DNA of 64,000 bases, taken from assembly GCF_006494815.1 (NCBI RefSeq), contig NZ_CP041091.1, forward strand, positions 3,734,501-3,798,500, read 5' to 3'. Shown one piece after another: positions 19,301 to 26,816 of the stretch. The notes beneath the pieces are model-generated. The model worked only from the letters and a program-made list of their open reading frames with translations. It was not told where the DNA came from and searched no databases. Origin of the DNA: Nocardioides sambongensis (GTDB lineage Bacteria > Actinomycetota > Actinomycetes > Propionibacteriales > Nocardioidaceae). The position numbers and the translations under genes are program-made. Positions within the stretch are counted from its first letter, which is position 1. The number at the start of each line of letters is the position of its first letter.

Positions 19301-20083
19301 TCAGTCCCGCTGGAGGGCGCGCAGCTGCTCGGCGTCGTGGGCGCAGACGACGGTGACCTCGTCGTGGTGGCGCAGGGCGAGCTCGCGCAGCCGCTCGACG
19401 TTCGCCCGGCGGGCGGTGTTGTCGACCGCCATCAGCCCCTGGAACGCGGTCAGCGTGGCGGGGCAGGTCGGCGCGGCGGCGAGCTGGCCCCGGTGGAAGA
19501 AGGCGTCGCCGGCGTGCAGCAGCCAGTGGCCGTCGGCGCGACGGACCGCCAGACCGCTGTGGCCGCGGGTGTGACCGGGCAGTGGGACCAGCACCACGTC
19601 GTCGGCCAGGGCGGTCACCGCGGCGAAGCCGAACCACTCCTCGCCGGCCTCCGGGTACGTCGCCCAGCGGGGTCCGTGCGCCCACTGGTCGGCGACGTAG
19701 CGGGCGCGCTCGCGGGGGCGGGGCCGCAGCGCCGCCTCCAGCTCCGCGGCGTGCACGTGCACCCGCGCCTCGGGGAAGTCGGCGAGGCCACCGGCGTGGT
19801 CCAGGTCGAGGTGGGTGACGGCGATGTCGGTGACGTCGGCCGGGTCGAGCCCGCGGGCACGCACCTGCGCGAGCGCCGTCCGACCGGGGTCGAGGTCCGG
19901 GCGGACCGCCAGCCGGAACGCAGCGCCCAGCCGGCCGGGGTCGGCGATGTCGCCGGTGCCGAAGCCGGTGTCGACCAGGAGCAGCCCGTCGGGTCGCTCC
20001 ACCAGCAGCACGTGGGCCACCATCCGGGGCGCCACCGCAGGACGCATCGTGCCGCAGTCGAGGTGGTGCACCCGCAGGTTCAT
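19301..20083 (-). CDS. Metallo-beta-lactamase-fold hydrolase
   Basis: 260-residue MBL-fold hydrolase similar to the lactonase-like group. The metal motif reads THLDLDHAGG (His91, Asp93, Asp95, His96), so the second His of the classical HxHxDH is Asp. Further metal ligands are in PGHTRGHSGL and HAGDAFFHRG. Start ATG 20083; the longer frame upstream has no family similarity. It converges on the flavoprotein (stop 19295) with 5 bases between the stops and is divergent from SURF1. Substrate unknown; lactone, thioester or phosphoester hydrolysis are all possible. Confidence 0.8.
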   Translation of the reverse strand: MNLRVHHLDCGTMRPAVAPRMVAHVLLVERPDGLLLVDTGFGTGDIADPGRLGAAFRLAVRPDLDPGRTALAQVRARGLDPADVTDIAVTHLDLDHAGGLADFPEARVHVHAAELEAALRPRPRERARYVADQWAHGPRWATYPEAGEEWFGFAAVTALADDVVLVPLPGHTRGHSGLAVRRADGHWLLHAGDAFFHRGQLAAAPTCPATLTAFQGLMAVDNTARRANVERLRELALRHHDEVTVVCAHDAEQLRALQRD

Positions 20084-20165
20084 GGGTCGATGGTGACAGA
20101 GCCGGGGCGGGCGGGGTGACGGAGCCGACAGGAGCGCCGCCGTGGGGAGCGCCGGCCCCGCGCCG

Positions 20166-20171
20166 TACCCT
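20166..20171 (+). promoter_or_regulatory. -10 box (TACCCT) for leaderless SURF1 mRNA
   Basis: TACCCT ends 6 bases before GTG 20178. This supports GTG 20178 as the start and a leaderless transcript, and argues against the in-frame ATG at 20142, which lies upstream of the box. Confidence 0.45.
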
Positions 20172-20177
20172 GGGAGC

Positions 20178-20966
20178 GTGGCGGACGGTGGCATCAGGTG
20201 GTGGCACCCGCGGATGTGGGGTGCGCACCTGCTCGGACTGGTCTGCGTGGCGATCGCGACCGGCATGGGCGTGTGGCAGTACGACGCCTGGCAAGAGCGC
20301 CGGGCCGCGGAGCAGGTCGACCTGACCACCGCCGAGCCGGTCCCGCTCTCCGAGCTGCTCGGACCCGACCACCCGTTCCCGTCGGTGGGGCTGGGTCGTC
20401 CGGTGGAGATCAGCGGCACCTGGCTGCCCCAGGGCACGGTGCTCGTCGACGGCCGTGAGGACGCCGACGGCGCGGACGGCCTGTGGGTGGTGACCCCGCT
20501 GACCGACGGGGAGCCGGATGCTCCGGCGATCCCGGTGGTGCGCGGCTGGGTGCCGGACGGCACCGACCCGGCCGACGTACCCGCGGTGAGCGGCACCGCC
20601 GACCTGGTGGGGTGGCTGCAGCCGGGGGAGGGCAGCGGCCAGACCGACCCGGACCCGACCGACGACGTGCTGCCGCAGGTGCGCATCGCCGACCTGGTGC
20701 AACGCGTCGACCAGGACCTCTACGGTGCCTACGCGGTCGCCCAGGAGCCGGAGGAGGGCCTCGCCCCCGCGACGCTGGACCAGCTGCCCAAGGTGAGCCG
20801 CTTCACCGCGCTGCGCAACATCCTCTACGCCATCGAGTGGTGGGTCTTCGCGGCGTTCGCCGGCTACATCTGGTGGCGCTATGTGCGCGACACCACGCAG
20901 GGGGCCCCGGCCGACGACGCCGACGACGAGGAGCGCGCCACGGACCCCGTAACCTCGGAGGCGTGA
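20178..20966 (+). CDS. SURF1 family cytochrome c oxidase assembly protein
   Basis: 262-residue inner-membrane protein with the SURF1 layout: one TM helix near the N-terminus (LLGLVCVAIATGMGVWQYDAWQ, about residues 16-36), an extracytoplasmic domain, and a second TM near the C-terminus (WWVFAAFAGYIWW). SURF1 helps insert heme a into cytochrome oxidase subunit I. Conserved points include WQ in the first helix and the (W)LPQG and VVRGWVPDG turns. The start is set by the TACCCT box 6 bases before the GTG. Its stop overlaps the next start by four bases (GTGA), indicating an operon with the DUF3817 gene. Confidence 0.88.
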   Translation: MADGGIRWWHPRMWGAHLLGLVCVAIATGMGVWQYDAWQERRAAEQVDLTTAEPVPLSELLGPDHPFPSVGLGRPVEISGTWLPQGTVLVDGREDADGADGLWVVTPLTDGEPDAPAIPVVRGWVPDGTDPADVPAVSGTADLVGWLQPGEGSGQTDPDPTDDVLPQVRIADLVQRVDQDLYGAYAVAQEPEEGLAPATLDQLPKVSRFTALRNILYAIEWWVFAAFAGYIWWRYVRDTTQGAPADDADDEERATDPVTSEA

Positions 20967-21298
20967 CGAAGCTCTTCACCACCTACCGTGTGCTGGCGTT
21001 CGTGGTCGGCATCCTGCTGCTGGTCGGCACCGTGGACGCGATTCTCAAGTACGGCTTCAGCGACGGCTCCGCTCCGCAGCAGCTGGGCGAGGACCTGGAC
21101 ATCATCTGGATGTTCCACGGCTGGATCTACATCATCTACGTGGTGGTCGCCTTCGTGCTGACCCAGCGGGCCCGCTGGAGCCTGCCGCAGTTCCTGCTGA
21201 TGATGGTCGCCGGCCTGATCCCCGGGCTGATCTTCTGGGTGGAGAAGCGGGTCGCCGACCAGCTCCGCGCCGAGCAGCCCGAGCTCGTCGAGAGCTGA
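20963..21298 (+). CDS. DUF3817 small integral membrane protein
   Basis: 111 residues with three hydrophobic helices (FVVGILLLVGTVDAIL, IYIIYVVVAFVLT, FLLMMVAGLIPGLIFWVEK), matching the DUF3817 family often found next to SURF1 or oxidase assembly genes in actinobacteria. The conserved FHGWIYIIYVV and PGLIFWVEK segments are visible. GTG 20963 overlaps the SURF1 stop by four bases, so translation is coupled. The role is not known; a respiratory assembly function is an inference from the neighbour. Confidence 0.85.
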   Translation: MTKLFTTYRVLAFVVGILLLVGTVDAILKYGFSDGSAPQQLGEDLDIIWMFHGWIYIIYVVVAFVLTQRARWSLPQFLLMMVAGLIPGLIFWVEKRVADQLRAEQPELVES

Positions 21299-21308
21299 CC
21301 CCGGGCGC

Positions 21309-22016
21309 TCAATCGGCGCAGCAGGCCCCGCCGTCGCGGTCGCCGGTGCCGTCGCTGCCGTCCGTGGGGCGGGTCGGTCCGGGAGGGCAGCACGCCTCGC
21401 CGCGCCAGGCGTCGCGGCCCTCCACGGCCGCGACCACCGCGATGACCAGCCCGGCGACCGGGTCGGCCCACGACCAACCGAGGGTCGCGTTGAGCACCAG
21501 GCCGACCAGGAGCACCGCGGACAGGTACGTGCACAGGAGCGTCTGGGTCGAGTCGGCCACGACGGCCTCGGAGCCGAGCGCCCGGCCGGTGCGCCGCTGT
21601 GCCCAGGACAGCAGCGGCATCACCAGGAGGGAGGCGACGGCGAGGGCGATGCCGACCGAGGAGGGCTCCGGGTCGGCGCCGGTCAGCAGCGATCGGATCG
21701 ACTCGAAGCCGACGAAGGCGGCCAGGGCGAAGAACGAGACCGCCATCAGTCGCAGCGCCTGCCGCTCGCGGGACTCGGGCACCACGTGGCGGAACTGCCA
21801 CAGGATGATCAGGCCGCTGGAGATCTCGACGGTGGAGTCGAGTCCGAATCCGACCAGCGCGACCGAACCGGCGACCAGCCCGGCAGCGACGGCGACCACC
21901 GCCTCGACCACGTTGTAGGTGACCGAGAGCGCGGCCAGCACCTGCGCCCGTCGGCCGAGCCTGGACCGGTCGGCCGGGGAGAGCGGCGGTGCGGGCGTGT
22001 GGACGTGGGTGGTCAT
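21309..22016 (-). CDS. Cation diffusion facilitator-type heavy metal exporter
   Basis: 235-residue membrane transporter with about five or six TM helices. The CDF metal site motif is GFGLDSTVE in TM2, and a second acidic site lies in VVADSTQTLL. The C-terminal tail is Cys-rich (EACCPPGP and GGACCAD), which suggests soft-metal binding such as Cd, Pb or Zn. ATG 22016 overlaps the stop of the upstream ArsR-family gene (ATGA), so sensor and exporter are one operon. It converges on DUF3817 with 10 bases between stops. Likely proton-driven metal efflux; metal identity is inferred from the regulator. Confidence 0.85.
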   Translation of the reverse strand: MTTHVHTPAPPLSPADRSRLGRRAQVLAALSVTYNVVEAVVAVAAGLVAGSVALVGFGLDSTVEISSGLIILWQFRHVVPESRERQALRLMAVSFFALAAFVGFESIRSLLTGADPEPSSVGIALAVASLLVMPLLSWAQRRTGRALGSEAVVADSTQTLLCTYLSAVLLVGLVLNATLGWSWADPVAGLVIAVVAAVEGRDAWRGEACCPPGPTRPTDGSDGTGDRDGGACCAD

Positions 22017-22438
22017 CGGGACGGCTCCTCGGCCAGGGCGGGTGGATGGGCGAGCCGTCCGTCCAGCGCTGGGCCGGTGACGCCGTAGGTGGCGCACAGG
22101 GTCACCGCGTCGCCGGTGAGGGCGAGCAGCCGCTCTGCCGCGGCGAGGAGCTCGAGCGTCGCCTCGGGATGCGCCAGGGAGTACACCGAGGCGCGTCCCT
22201 GCGCCCGGACGGCAACGATGCCGCAGTCGAGCAGGCACGCCAGGTGCTTGCTCACCGTGGACTGTGCCAGCCCCAGGTGCCCGGTCAGGTCGACCACACG
22301 GTGCTCGCCGAGCAGGAGGTGTTGCACGATCGCGAGCCGGGACCGGTCGCTGAACCCGTGGAACAGGCAGCTCGCCGCCGCCAGTGCGGACGCCTCCGCC
22401 CCACCTGAAGCATCACCTTTGACCGGTGTCATCGCCAT
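22013..22438 (-). CDS. ArsR/SmtB-family metal sensor, CmtR-like
   Basis: 141-residue winged-helix repressor. The recognition helix region is LGLAQSTVSKHLACLLDCGIV, and the CLxxC pair in HLACLLDCG is placed as in the Cd/Pb sensor CmtR of mycobacteria, with a further Cys in a C-terminal LCATYG. Start ATG 22438 is preferred over GTG 22456 because a TATCAT box (22445-22450, minus strand) ends 6 bases before it, giving a leaderless message. It is coupled to the CDF exporter by ATGA. Expected behaviour: metal binding releases the operator and derepresses both genes. Confidence 0.85.
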   Translation of the reverse strand: MAMTPVKGDASGGAEASALAAASCLFHGFSDRSRLAIVQHLLLGEHRVVDLTGHLGLAQSTVSKHLACLLDCGIVAVRAQGRASVYSLAHPEATLELLAAAERLLALTGDAVTLCATYGVTGPALDGRLAHPPALAEEPSR

Positions 22439-22448
22439 TCGACGATGA
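22429..22448. promoter_or_regulatory. Candidate ArsR operator overlapping -10 box and start codon
   Basis: TCATCG (22429-22434) and CGATGA (22443-22448) form a 6-8-6 inverted repeat that covers the arsR start codon and part of its TATCAT -10 box. This position suits autorepression by the encoded ArsR/CmtR-like protein. Confidence 0.4.
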
Positions 22449-22473
22449 TAGGACACGAGGGCCGACCCGAGAA

Positions 22474-22511
22474 CAGCACGTGCCGGCAGGTCGTCCTGCC
22501 GGCACGTGCTG
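22474..22511 (-). terminator. Perfect 17-bp hairpin terminator
   Basis: CAGCACGTGCCGGCAGG (22474-22490) pairs with CCTGCCGGCACGTGCTG (22495-22511) around a TCGT loop. It lies 14 bases past the stop of the minus-strand gene 22526-22909 and just before the arsR promoter, so it insulates the metal-efflux operon. Confidence 0.75.
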
Positions 22512-22525
22512 AGGTGGTACGCCGA

Positions 22526-22909
22526 TCAGTCCTGCGGCTTCTCCGCCGCGCTCTCGTCGGATGGCGGGGTGCTCTCGCCGGCGGTCTCGCCGGCGGCCTC
22601 GGGGGAGGCGGTGGCCCGCGCCTCGACCTCCGAGATCGGGTCGGTCAGCGGGTCCGGGCCCGGGGCCGGCGCCGGGTCCGGCTCCGGAACCTGGGTCGGC
22701 TCGGGGGTCGGCTCGGGGGTCGGCTCGGGCTCGGGCACCGGCTCGGGGTCCGGCACCGGGGCCGGGGCGGGCACCGGCGGCACCGTGCCCTCGGGGCCCG
22801 CGGTGGACTGCCAGTCGCTGCCGGCTCCGCCCTGCAGGCGCTTGGCGATGTTCGCGACGGCGAACCCGATCGCCCCCACGAGCACCAACTTCTTGAGTTT
22901 CGACTTCAT
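22526..22909 (-). CDS. Small hypothetical protein with N-terminal hydrophobic helix and Pro/Glu-rich tail
   Basis: 127 residues of unknown function. ATG 22909 follows GAAGG and begins MKSKLKKLVLVGAIGFAVAN, one short hydrophobic helix after a basic start, which could be a membrane anchor. The middle is a low-complexity Pro/Glu/Thr tract with repeats such as PEPTPEPTPEP, and the end is Ala/Glu/Ser-rich. Longer forms starting at 23059 are Arg-rich and look like read-through. It resembles a class of conserved actinobacterial proteins with a DLxR-like helix and disordered tail, but I cannot name a family. Followed by a strong hairpin. Confidence 0.65.
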   Translation of the reverse strand: MKSKLKKLVLVGAIGFAVANIAKRLQGGAGSDWQSTAGPEGTVPPVPAPAPVPDPEPVPEPEPTPEPTPEPTQVPEPDPAPAPGPDPLTDPISEVEARATASPEAAGETAGESTPPSDESAAEKPQD

Positions 22910-22962
22910 CCCGAGCCTTCCTCTCGCCGTTCGCATCGGGGGGCGTCCGGCACCGCCGCGCG

Positions 22963-22976
22963 GTGGGACGTCCCAC
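22963..22976. promoter_or_regulatory. Perfect 14-bp palindrome
   Basis: GTGGGACGTCCCAC lies in the 200-base divergent gap between the small Pro-rich protein gene (start 22909) and ppiA (start 23110). A related half site, CATCCCACC, follows. Candidate operator for either gene; no regulator is indicated. Confidence 0.35.
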
Positions 22977-23109
22977 GGACATCCCACCACGGCCGCCTGC
23001 AGGGGCCGACACGGGTCCACCGTAGGATCACAGTGCCGTCGGCACCGCCGGCGCACCACGAACGCCGGGCGAGAGCCGCCCGGGTCACGATGACGTGAGG
23101 ACCGACGAC

Positions 23110-23622
23110 ATGGCAGACCTCCAGGCCGTCCTGAAGACCAACAAGGGCGACATCACCGTCAACCTCTTCCCCAACCACGCGCCGGAGACCGTCGAGAACT
23201 TCACCGGCCTCGCCACGGGCGAGAAGGCCTACGACGCCGGTGACGGCCGGAAGGGCCCGTTCTACGACGGCCTCGGCTTCCACCGGGTGATCGACGGCTT
23301 CATGATCCAGGGCGGCTGCCCGCAGGGCACCGGCACCGGCGGCCCCGGCTACACCTTCAAGGACGAGATCCACCCCGAGCTCGTCTTCGACAAGCCCTAC
23401 CTGCTCGCGATGGCGAACGCCGGCCCGGGCACCAACGGCTCGCAGTTCTTCATCACCGTCGGCGCCACCCCGTGGCTGAACCGCAAGCACACCATCTTCG
23501 GCGAGGTCGCCGACCAGGCCGGCCGCGACGTGGTCGACGCGATCGCGACCACTCCGACCGGTGCGATGGACCGTCCGGTGGAGCCGGTCGTGATCGAGAC
23601 CGTCGAGATCATCGGCGGCTGA
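23110..23622 (+). CDS. ppiA: Cyclophilin-type peptidyl-prolyl cis-trans isomerase
   Basis: 170-residue cytoplasmic cyclophilin (EC 5.2.1.8). Hallmarks: FHRVIDGFMIQGG (catalytic Arg, Phe and Gln) and LAMANAGPGTNGSQFFITVGATPWLN. ATG 23110 is chosen over GTG 23095 because GTGAGGA supplies the ribosome site in between. In mycobacteria ppiA sits at the same place, beside the pknA/pknB locus, which supports orthology. The rhomboid protease gene follows after 28 bases. Confidence 0.95.
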   Translation: MADLQAVLKTNKGDITVNLFPNHAPETVENFTGLATGEKAYDAGDGRKGPFYDGLGFHRVIDGFMIQGGCPQGTGTGGPGYTFKDEIHPELVFDKPYLLAMANAGPGTNGSQFFITVGATPWLNRKHTIFGEVADQAGRDVVDAIATTPTGAMDRPVEPVVIETVEIIGG

Positions 23623-23650
23623 CGCTCGACCCAACGAAGCACGTCCCGAG

Positions 23651-24580
23651 ATGAGTCAACCCGCGGCCGGGGTGCCGACCTGCTACCGGCACCCCGACCG
23701 TGAGTCGCACATCCGCTGCCAGCGGTGCGGCCGAGCGATCTGCCCCGACTGCATGAACGAGGCCTCCGTCGGCTTCCAGTGCCCGGAGTGCGTCGCCGAG
23801 GGCCGCCGGACGACCCGCCAGGCCCGCACCGCGTACGGCGGCGTCCGCTCCGCCGCGCCGGGGATCACCTCGATGGTGCTGATCGGCATCAACGTCGCGG
23901 TCTGGGTGGCGGTGCTGGTCACCGGGTGGGCCGAGAGCAAGCTGGTCAACATCCTGGCGCTGATCCCCGAGGGTCAGTGCACCTCGATCGCCTCGCCGGA
24001 CAGCTACTACCCGGGCGTGGGCAGCGAGGTGCTCTGCCGGGCGACCGGCGACGGCAGCTGGAGCGCGGGCGTCGCCGACGGCGCCTACTGGCAGCTGCTC
24101 ACCAACATGTTCCTGCACGTCCAGCCGTGGCACCTCGGGTTCAACATGCTGGCGCTGTGGTTCCTCGGCCCGCAGCTCGAGGCGCTGCTCGGCCGGACCC
24201 GGTTCCTGGCGCTCTACCTGGTCTCCGGCCTGGCCGGCTCGGTGACGGTGCTCTGGCTCTCCGATCCCCACCAGGCGACGCTGGGCGCCTCCGGCGCGAT
24301 CTTCGGCCTGATCGGCGGGCTGCTGGTGGTCGGCACCAAGGTCGGCGGCGACGTCTCCACGCTGTGGGGCTGGCTCGCCGCCAACGTGGTGCTGACCTTC
24401 GTCGTCCCCAACGTCTCCTGGCAGGGCCACCTCGGCGGCCTGGTCGGCGGCGCGCTGGTGGCCGCGGTGCTGGCCTTCGCGCCGCGGGAGCGACGCACCC
24501 CCGTGCAGGCGGCCGGCATCGGAGCCCTCGTCGTCGCGCTGCTGGTCGCGACCGCCGTCCGCGTCGTGATGCTCGGCTGA
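23651..24580 (+). CDS. Rhomboid family intramembrane serine protease with N-terminal zinc ribbon
   Basis: 309 residues. The N-terminus has a B-box-like zinc-binding module (CYRHPDRES, CQRCGRAICPDC, CPEC, within residues 10-55), followed by six or more TM helices. The rhomboid dyad is visible: Ser214 in LGASGAIFGLIGG and His260 in GHLGGLVGG; the HxxxN motif is HLGFNMLALWFLG. It cleaves TM segments within the membrane. Four TTG/GTG options exist, but ATG 23651 precedes the zinc module directly. Downstream is the MatB-like ligase 14 bases away, so the three plus-strand genes may be co-transcribed. Confidence 0.92.
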   Translation: MSQPAAGVPTCYRHPDRESHIRCQRCGRAICPDCMNEASVGFQCPECVAEGRRTTRQARTAYGGVRSAAPGITSMVLIGINVAVWVAVLVTGWAESKLVNILALIPEGQCTSIASPDSYYPGVGSEVLCRATGDGSWSAGVADGAYWQLLTNMFLHVQPWHLGFNMLALWFLGPQLEALLGRTRFLALYLVSGLAGSVTVLWLSDPHQATLGASGAIFGLIGGLLVVGTKVGGDVSTLWGWLAANVVLTFVVPNVSWQGHLGGLVGGALVAAVLAFAPRERRTPVQAAGIGALVVALLVATAVRVVMLG

Positions 24581-24594
24581 GCGCTCCGCCAGAG

Positions 24595-26064
24595 ATGTCG
24601 TCCGTGCTGACCGCCCTGCTCGACCCCGAGGCCCCCGGCGACGCCGTGGTGGTGCGGGTGGGCGAGGAGACGCTGAGCCGGCGCGAGCTGGTGGACCGCG
24701 CGCGTCGCTTCGCCGCGGGCCTCTCCGCCCCCGGACCGGTCGCGGTGCTCGCCGAGCCCACCGTGCCCACCGTGGTGGCCGTGGTCGGCGGGCTGCTGGC
24801 CGGGGTCCCGGTGGTGCCGGTGCCGCCGGACGCCGGGCCGCGGGAGATCGCCCACGTGCTGGCCGACAGCCGGGCCACCTGCTGGGCGGGGCCGCCGCGG
24901 GACGGCGCGGACCTGCCGGTGGTCGAGCCGGCAGGGGCGGAGCCGACCGCGACGGCGTCGACGGCCCCGGCCGTGTCGCCCGACGCCGGTGCGCCGGCCC
25001 TGATCCTCTACACCTCCGGCACCACCGGCGACCCGAAGGGCGTGGAGCTCTCCGCCGCCAGCATCGCCGCAGGCCTGGACGCCCTGGCCGAGGCCTGGGG
25101 CTGGACGTCCGCGGACACCCTGATCCACGGTCTGCCGCTGTTCCACACGCACGGGCTGATCCTGGGCGTCCTCGGGCCGCTGCGGTTCGGGTCGCCGCTG
25201 CACCACACGGTGCGCCCCACCCCGGCCCGGTACGCCGCGGCCCGCGGCACCGTCTACTTCGGCGTCCCCACCGTGTGGGGCCGGGTCGTCGCCGACCCGC
25301 CGGCCGCCCGGGCCCTGACCCGGGCCCGGCTGCTGGTCTCCGGCAGCGCACCGCTGCCGGCGTCGGTCTTCCGTCGGCTCCATGCCCTCACCGGTCACCT
25401 CCCGATCGAGCGCTACGGGATGACCGAGTCGATGATCACGCTCAGCGCCCGCGCCGACGGCGAGCGCCGCCCCGGCTGGGTCGGGCTGCCCGTCGCGGGC
25501 GTCGAGACCCGGATCCGCGCCGAGCCCGAGGACGGGTCCGACGACGAGCCCGAGGCGCGCACTGCCGCGTCGGCCCCGGTGGCGCAGGTCCCCGCCGACG
25601 GCGAGAGCATCGGCGCGCTGGAGGTGCGCGGGCCGATGCTGTTCGACGGCTACCTGGGGCGCCCCGACGCCACCGCCGAGGCGTGGACCGAGGACGGCTG
25701 GTTCCGCACCGGCGACATCGCCGCCCGCGACGCCGACGGCTTCCACCGGATCGTCGGCCGCGCCTCGACCGACCTGATCAAGTCCGGCGGCTACCGGATC
25801 GGCAGCGGCGAGATCGAGAGCGTCCTGCTGGACCACCCGGACGTCGCCGAGGTCGCCGTGCTCGGACTGCCCGATGCCGACCTGGGGCAGCGGGTGGCGG
25901 CGTTCGTCGTACCGGTGGGGGTGCCGGGGGACGGGCTCGCCGACGAGCTGACCGGGCTGGTCGCCGAGGCGCTCTCGTGGCACAAGCGTCCGCGCGAGGT
26001 GCGCTTCGTGGCGGAGCTGCCGCGCAACGCGATGGGCAAGGTGCAGAAGAAGCGGCTGGGCTGA
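24595..26064 (+). CDS. Malonyl-CoA synthetase-like acyl-CoA ligase
   Basis: 489-residue ANL-superfamily ligase, short for this class and close in pattern to actinobacterial MatB. Motifs: P-loop LYTSGTTGDPKG; GLPLFHTHGLILGVLGPLR; ERYGMTES; WFRTGDIA; GRASTDLIKSGGYRIGSGEIE; final catalytic Lys in NAMGKVQKK. The combination LPLFHxHGL with GYRIGSGEIE is typical of malonate or methylmalonate activation: malonate + CoA + ATP gives malonyl-CoA. An acidic Asp/Glu/Ala-rich insertion (about 310-335) is unusual. ATG 24595. A related short-chain acid is the alternative substrate. Confidence 0.75.
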   Translation: MSSVLTALLDPEAPGDAVVVRVGEETLSRRELVDRARRFAAGLSAPGPVAVLAEPTVPTVVAVVGGLLAGVPVVPVPPDAGPREIAHVLADSRATCWAGPPRDGADLPVVEPAGAEPTATASTAPAVSPDAGAPALILYTSGTTGDPKGVELSAASIAAGLDALAEAWGWTSADTLIHGLPLFHTHGLILGVLGPLRFGSPLHHTVRPTPARYAAARGTVYFGVPTVWGRVVADPPAARALTRARLLVSGSAPLPASVFRRLHALTGHLPIERYGMTESMITLSARADGERRPGWVGLPVAGVETRIRAEPEDGSDDEPEARTAASAPVAQVPADGESIGALEVRGPMLFDGYLGRPDATAEAWTEDGWFRTGDIAARDADGFHRIVGRASTDLIKSGGYRIGSGEIESVLLDHPDVAEVAVLGLPDADLGQRVAAFVVPVGVPGDGLADELTGLVAEALSWHKRPREVRFVAELPRNAMGKVQKKRLG

Positions 26065-26076
26065 CGGAGCCGGTGC

Positions 26077-26110
26077 GTTCTCCCCAGGGTTCTCCACATC
26101 TGGGGAGAAC
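26077..26110. other. 11-bp inverted repeat in convergent intergenic region
   Basis: GTTCTCCCCAG (26077-26087) pairs with CTGGGGAGAAC (26100-26110). A second shorter pair, TCCCCAG (26128) and CTGGGGA (26147), follows. These precede the stronger hairpin at 26161 and may be part of a compound terminator for the MatB-like gene. Confidence 0.4.
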
Positions 26111-26160
26111 TACAGGGTTGTAACTCATCCCCAGCGGTGGAAAACCCTGGGGAAAACGCC

Positions 26161-26204
26161 GACGGCCCCGACGGGCGCGGCAGGTGCCGGGCGTCGGGGC
26201 CGTC
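26161..26204. terminator. Bidirectional terminator between MatB-like gene and crgA
   Basis: GACGGCCCCGACG (26161-26173) pairs perfectly with CGTCGGGGCCGTC (26192-26204). It lies between convergent stops (26064 plus, 26225 minus) and can serve both strands. Confidence 0.65.
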
Positions 26205-26224
26205 GAGTTCGTCGGAGCGGTGGG

Positions 26225-26737
26225 TCACTCCCAGCGCGTGGCGAAGGCGAAGCCGACCGCCATGAAGCCGATGCCGACGAAGAGGTTCTTGTTGCCCAGG
26301 TCGTTGAAGATCGGGATGTCGGTCGGCGTGGTCCCGGTCATGAAGATGTAGTAGACGCAGATCCACACCAGGCCGATCAGGAAGCAGGCCAGCATCGCGC
26401 CGACCACCCCGCGCCCGCGGCCGAGCGGGGTGGAGGGGTGGGCGGAGATGATCAGGCCGACGAAGAAGGCGCCGAACCCGATCAGGTAGTTCCACATCTC
26501 CAGGTCGGCAACGAACTTCGGTCCACCGGCCGCCAGCGTCTCGCCGGTCTCCGGGTCGATCGCGTCCCAACCGCCCTCGGGACGCACACCCCAATAGGTG
26601 TAGACCAGCCAGGCGATGCCGGCCACCATCAGCACCAGCGCGACGATGAAGCGCGCAGTGAGGACCGGGCCACGATCCGGGTCGGCGAGAGCCGAGTCGC
26701 CCTTGCGGAAACTCGGCAGGCGGGACTGCTTGGCCAC
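26225..26737 (-). CDS. crgA: CrgA-type cell division protein with two tandem CrgA-like halves
   Basis: 170-residue membrane protein with four TM helices; standard CrgA has about 80-95 residues and two. The C-terminal half (about 108-170: LIGLVWICVYYIF, then LFVGIGFMAVGFAFATRWE) is a standard CrgA. The N-terminal half (about 28-95: LMVAGIAWLVYTYW, then NYLIGFGAFFVGLIIS) has the same two-helix layout and spacing and looks like a second copy. CrgA recruits division and peptidoglycan proteins at the septum in actinobacteria. Start GTG 26735-26737 after GAGGAG. Position next to DUF881 and pknB matches the conserved locus. Confidence 0.85.
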   Translation of the reverse strand: MAKQSRLPSFRKGDSALADPDRGPVLTARFIVALVLMVAGIAWLVYTYWGVRPEGGWDAIDPETGETLAAGGPKFVADLEMWNYLIGFGAFFVGLIISAHPSTPLGRGRGVVGAMLACFLIGLVWICVYYIFMTGTTPTDIPIFNDLGNKNLFVGIGFMAVGFAFATRWE

Positions 26738-26803
26738 GGAACTACTCCTCGTCGGCGGTGCTGGGGGATTCGCGTTGATGCGGTGGGATCAGGTGCCCCC
26801 ACC

Positions 26804-26809
26804 TAGCCT
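26804..26809 (+). promoter_or_regulatory. -10 box (TAGCCT) of DUF881 gene
   Basis: TAGCCT ends 7 bases before ATG 26817, consistent with a leaderless transcript, in the 79-base divergent gap between crgA and the DUF881 gene. Confidence 0.4.
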
Positions 26810-26816
26810 AGTCAGT

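Noticed and set aside
22561..22896. Arg/Pro/Gly-rich plus-strand frames over the small Pro-rich gene
   Set aside because: Low-complexity shadows of the minus-strand PEPT repeats, with no ribosome site.
26077..26160. Possible DnaA-box cluster or origin (TTCTCCACA-like words)
   Set aside because: No match to TTGTCCACA, no AT-rich stretch, and no dnaA/dnaN nearby; hairpins between convergent genes explain it.
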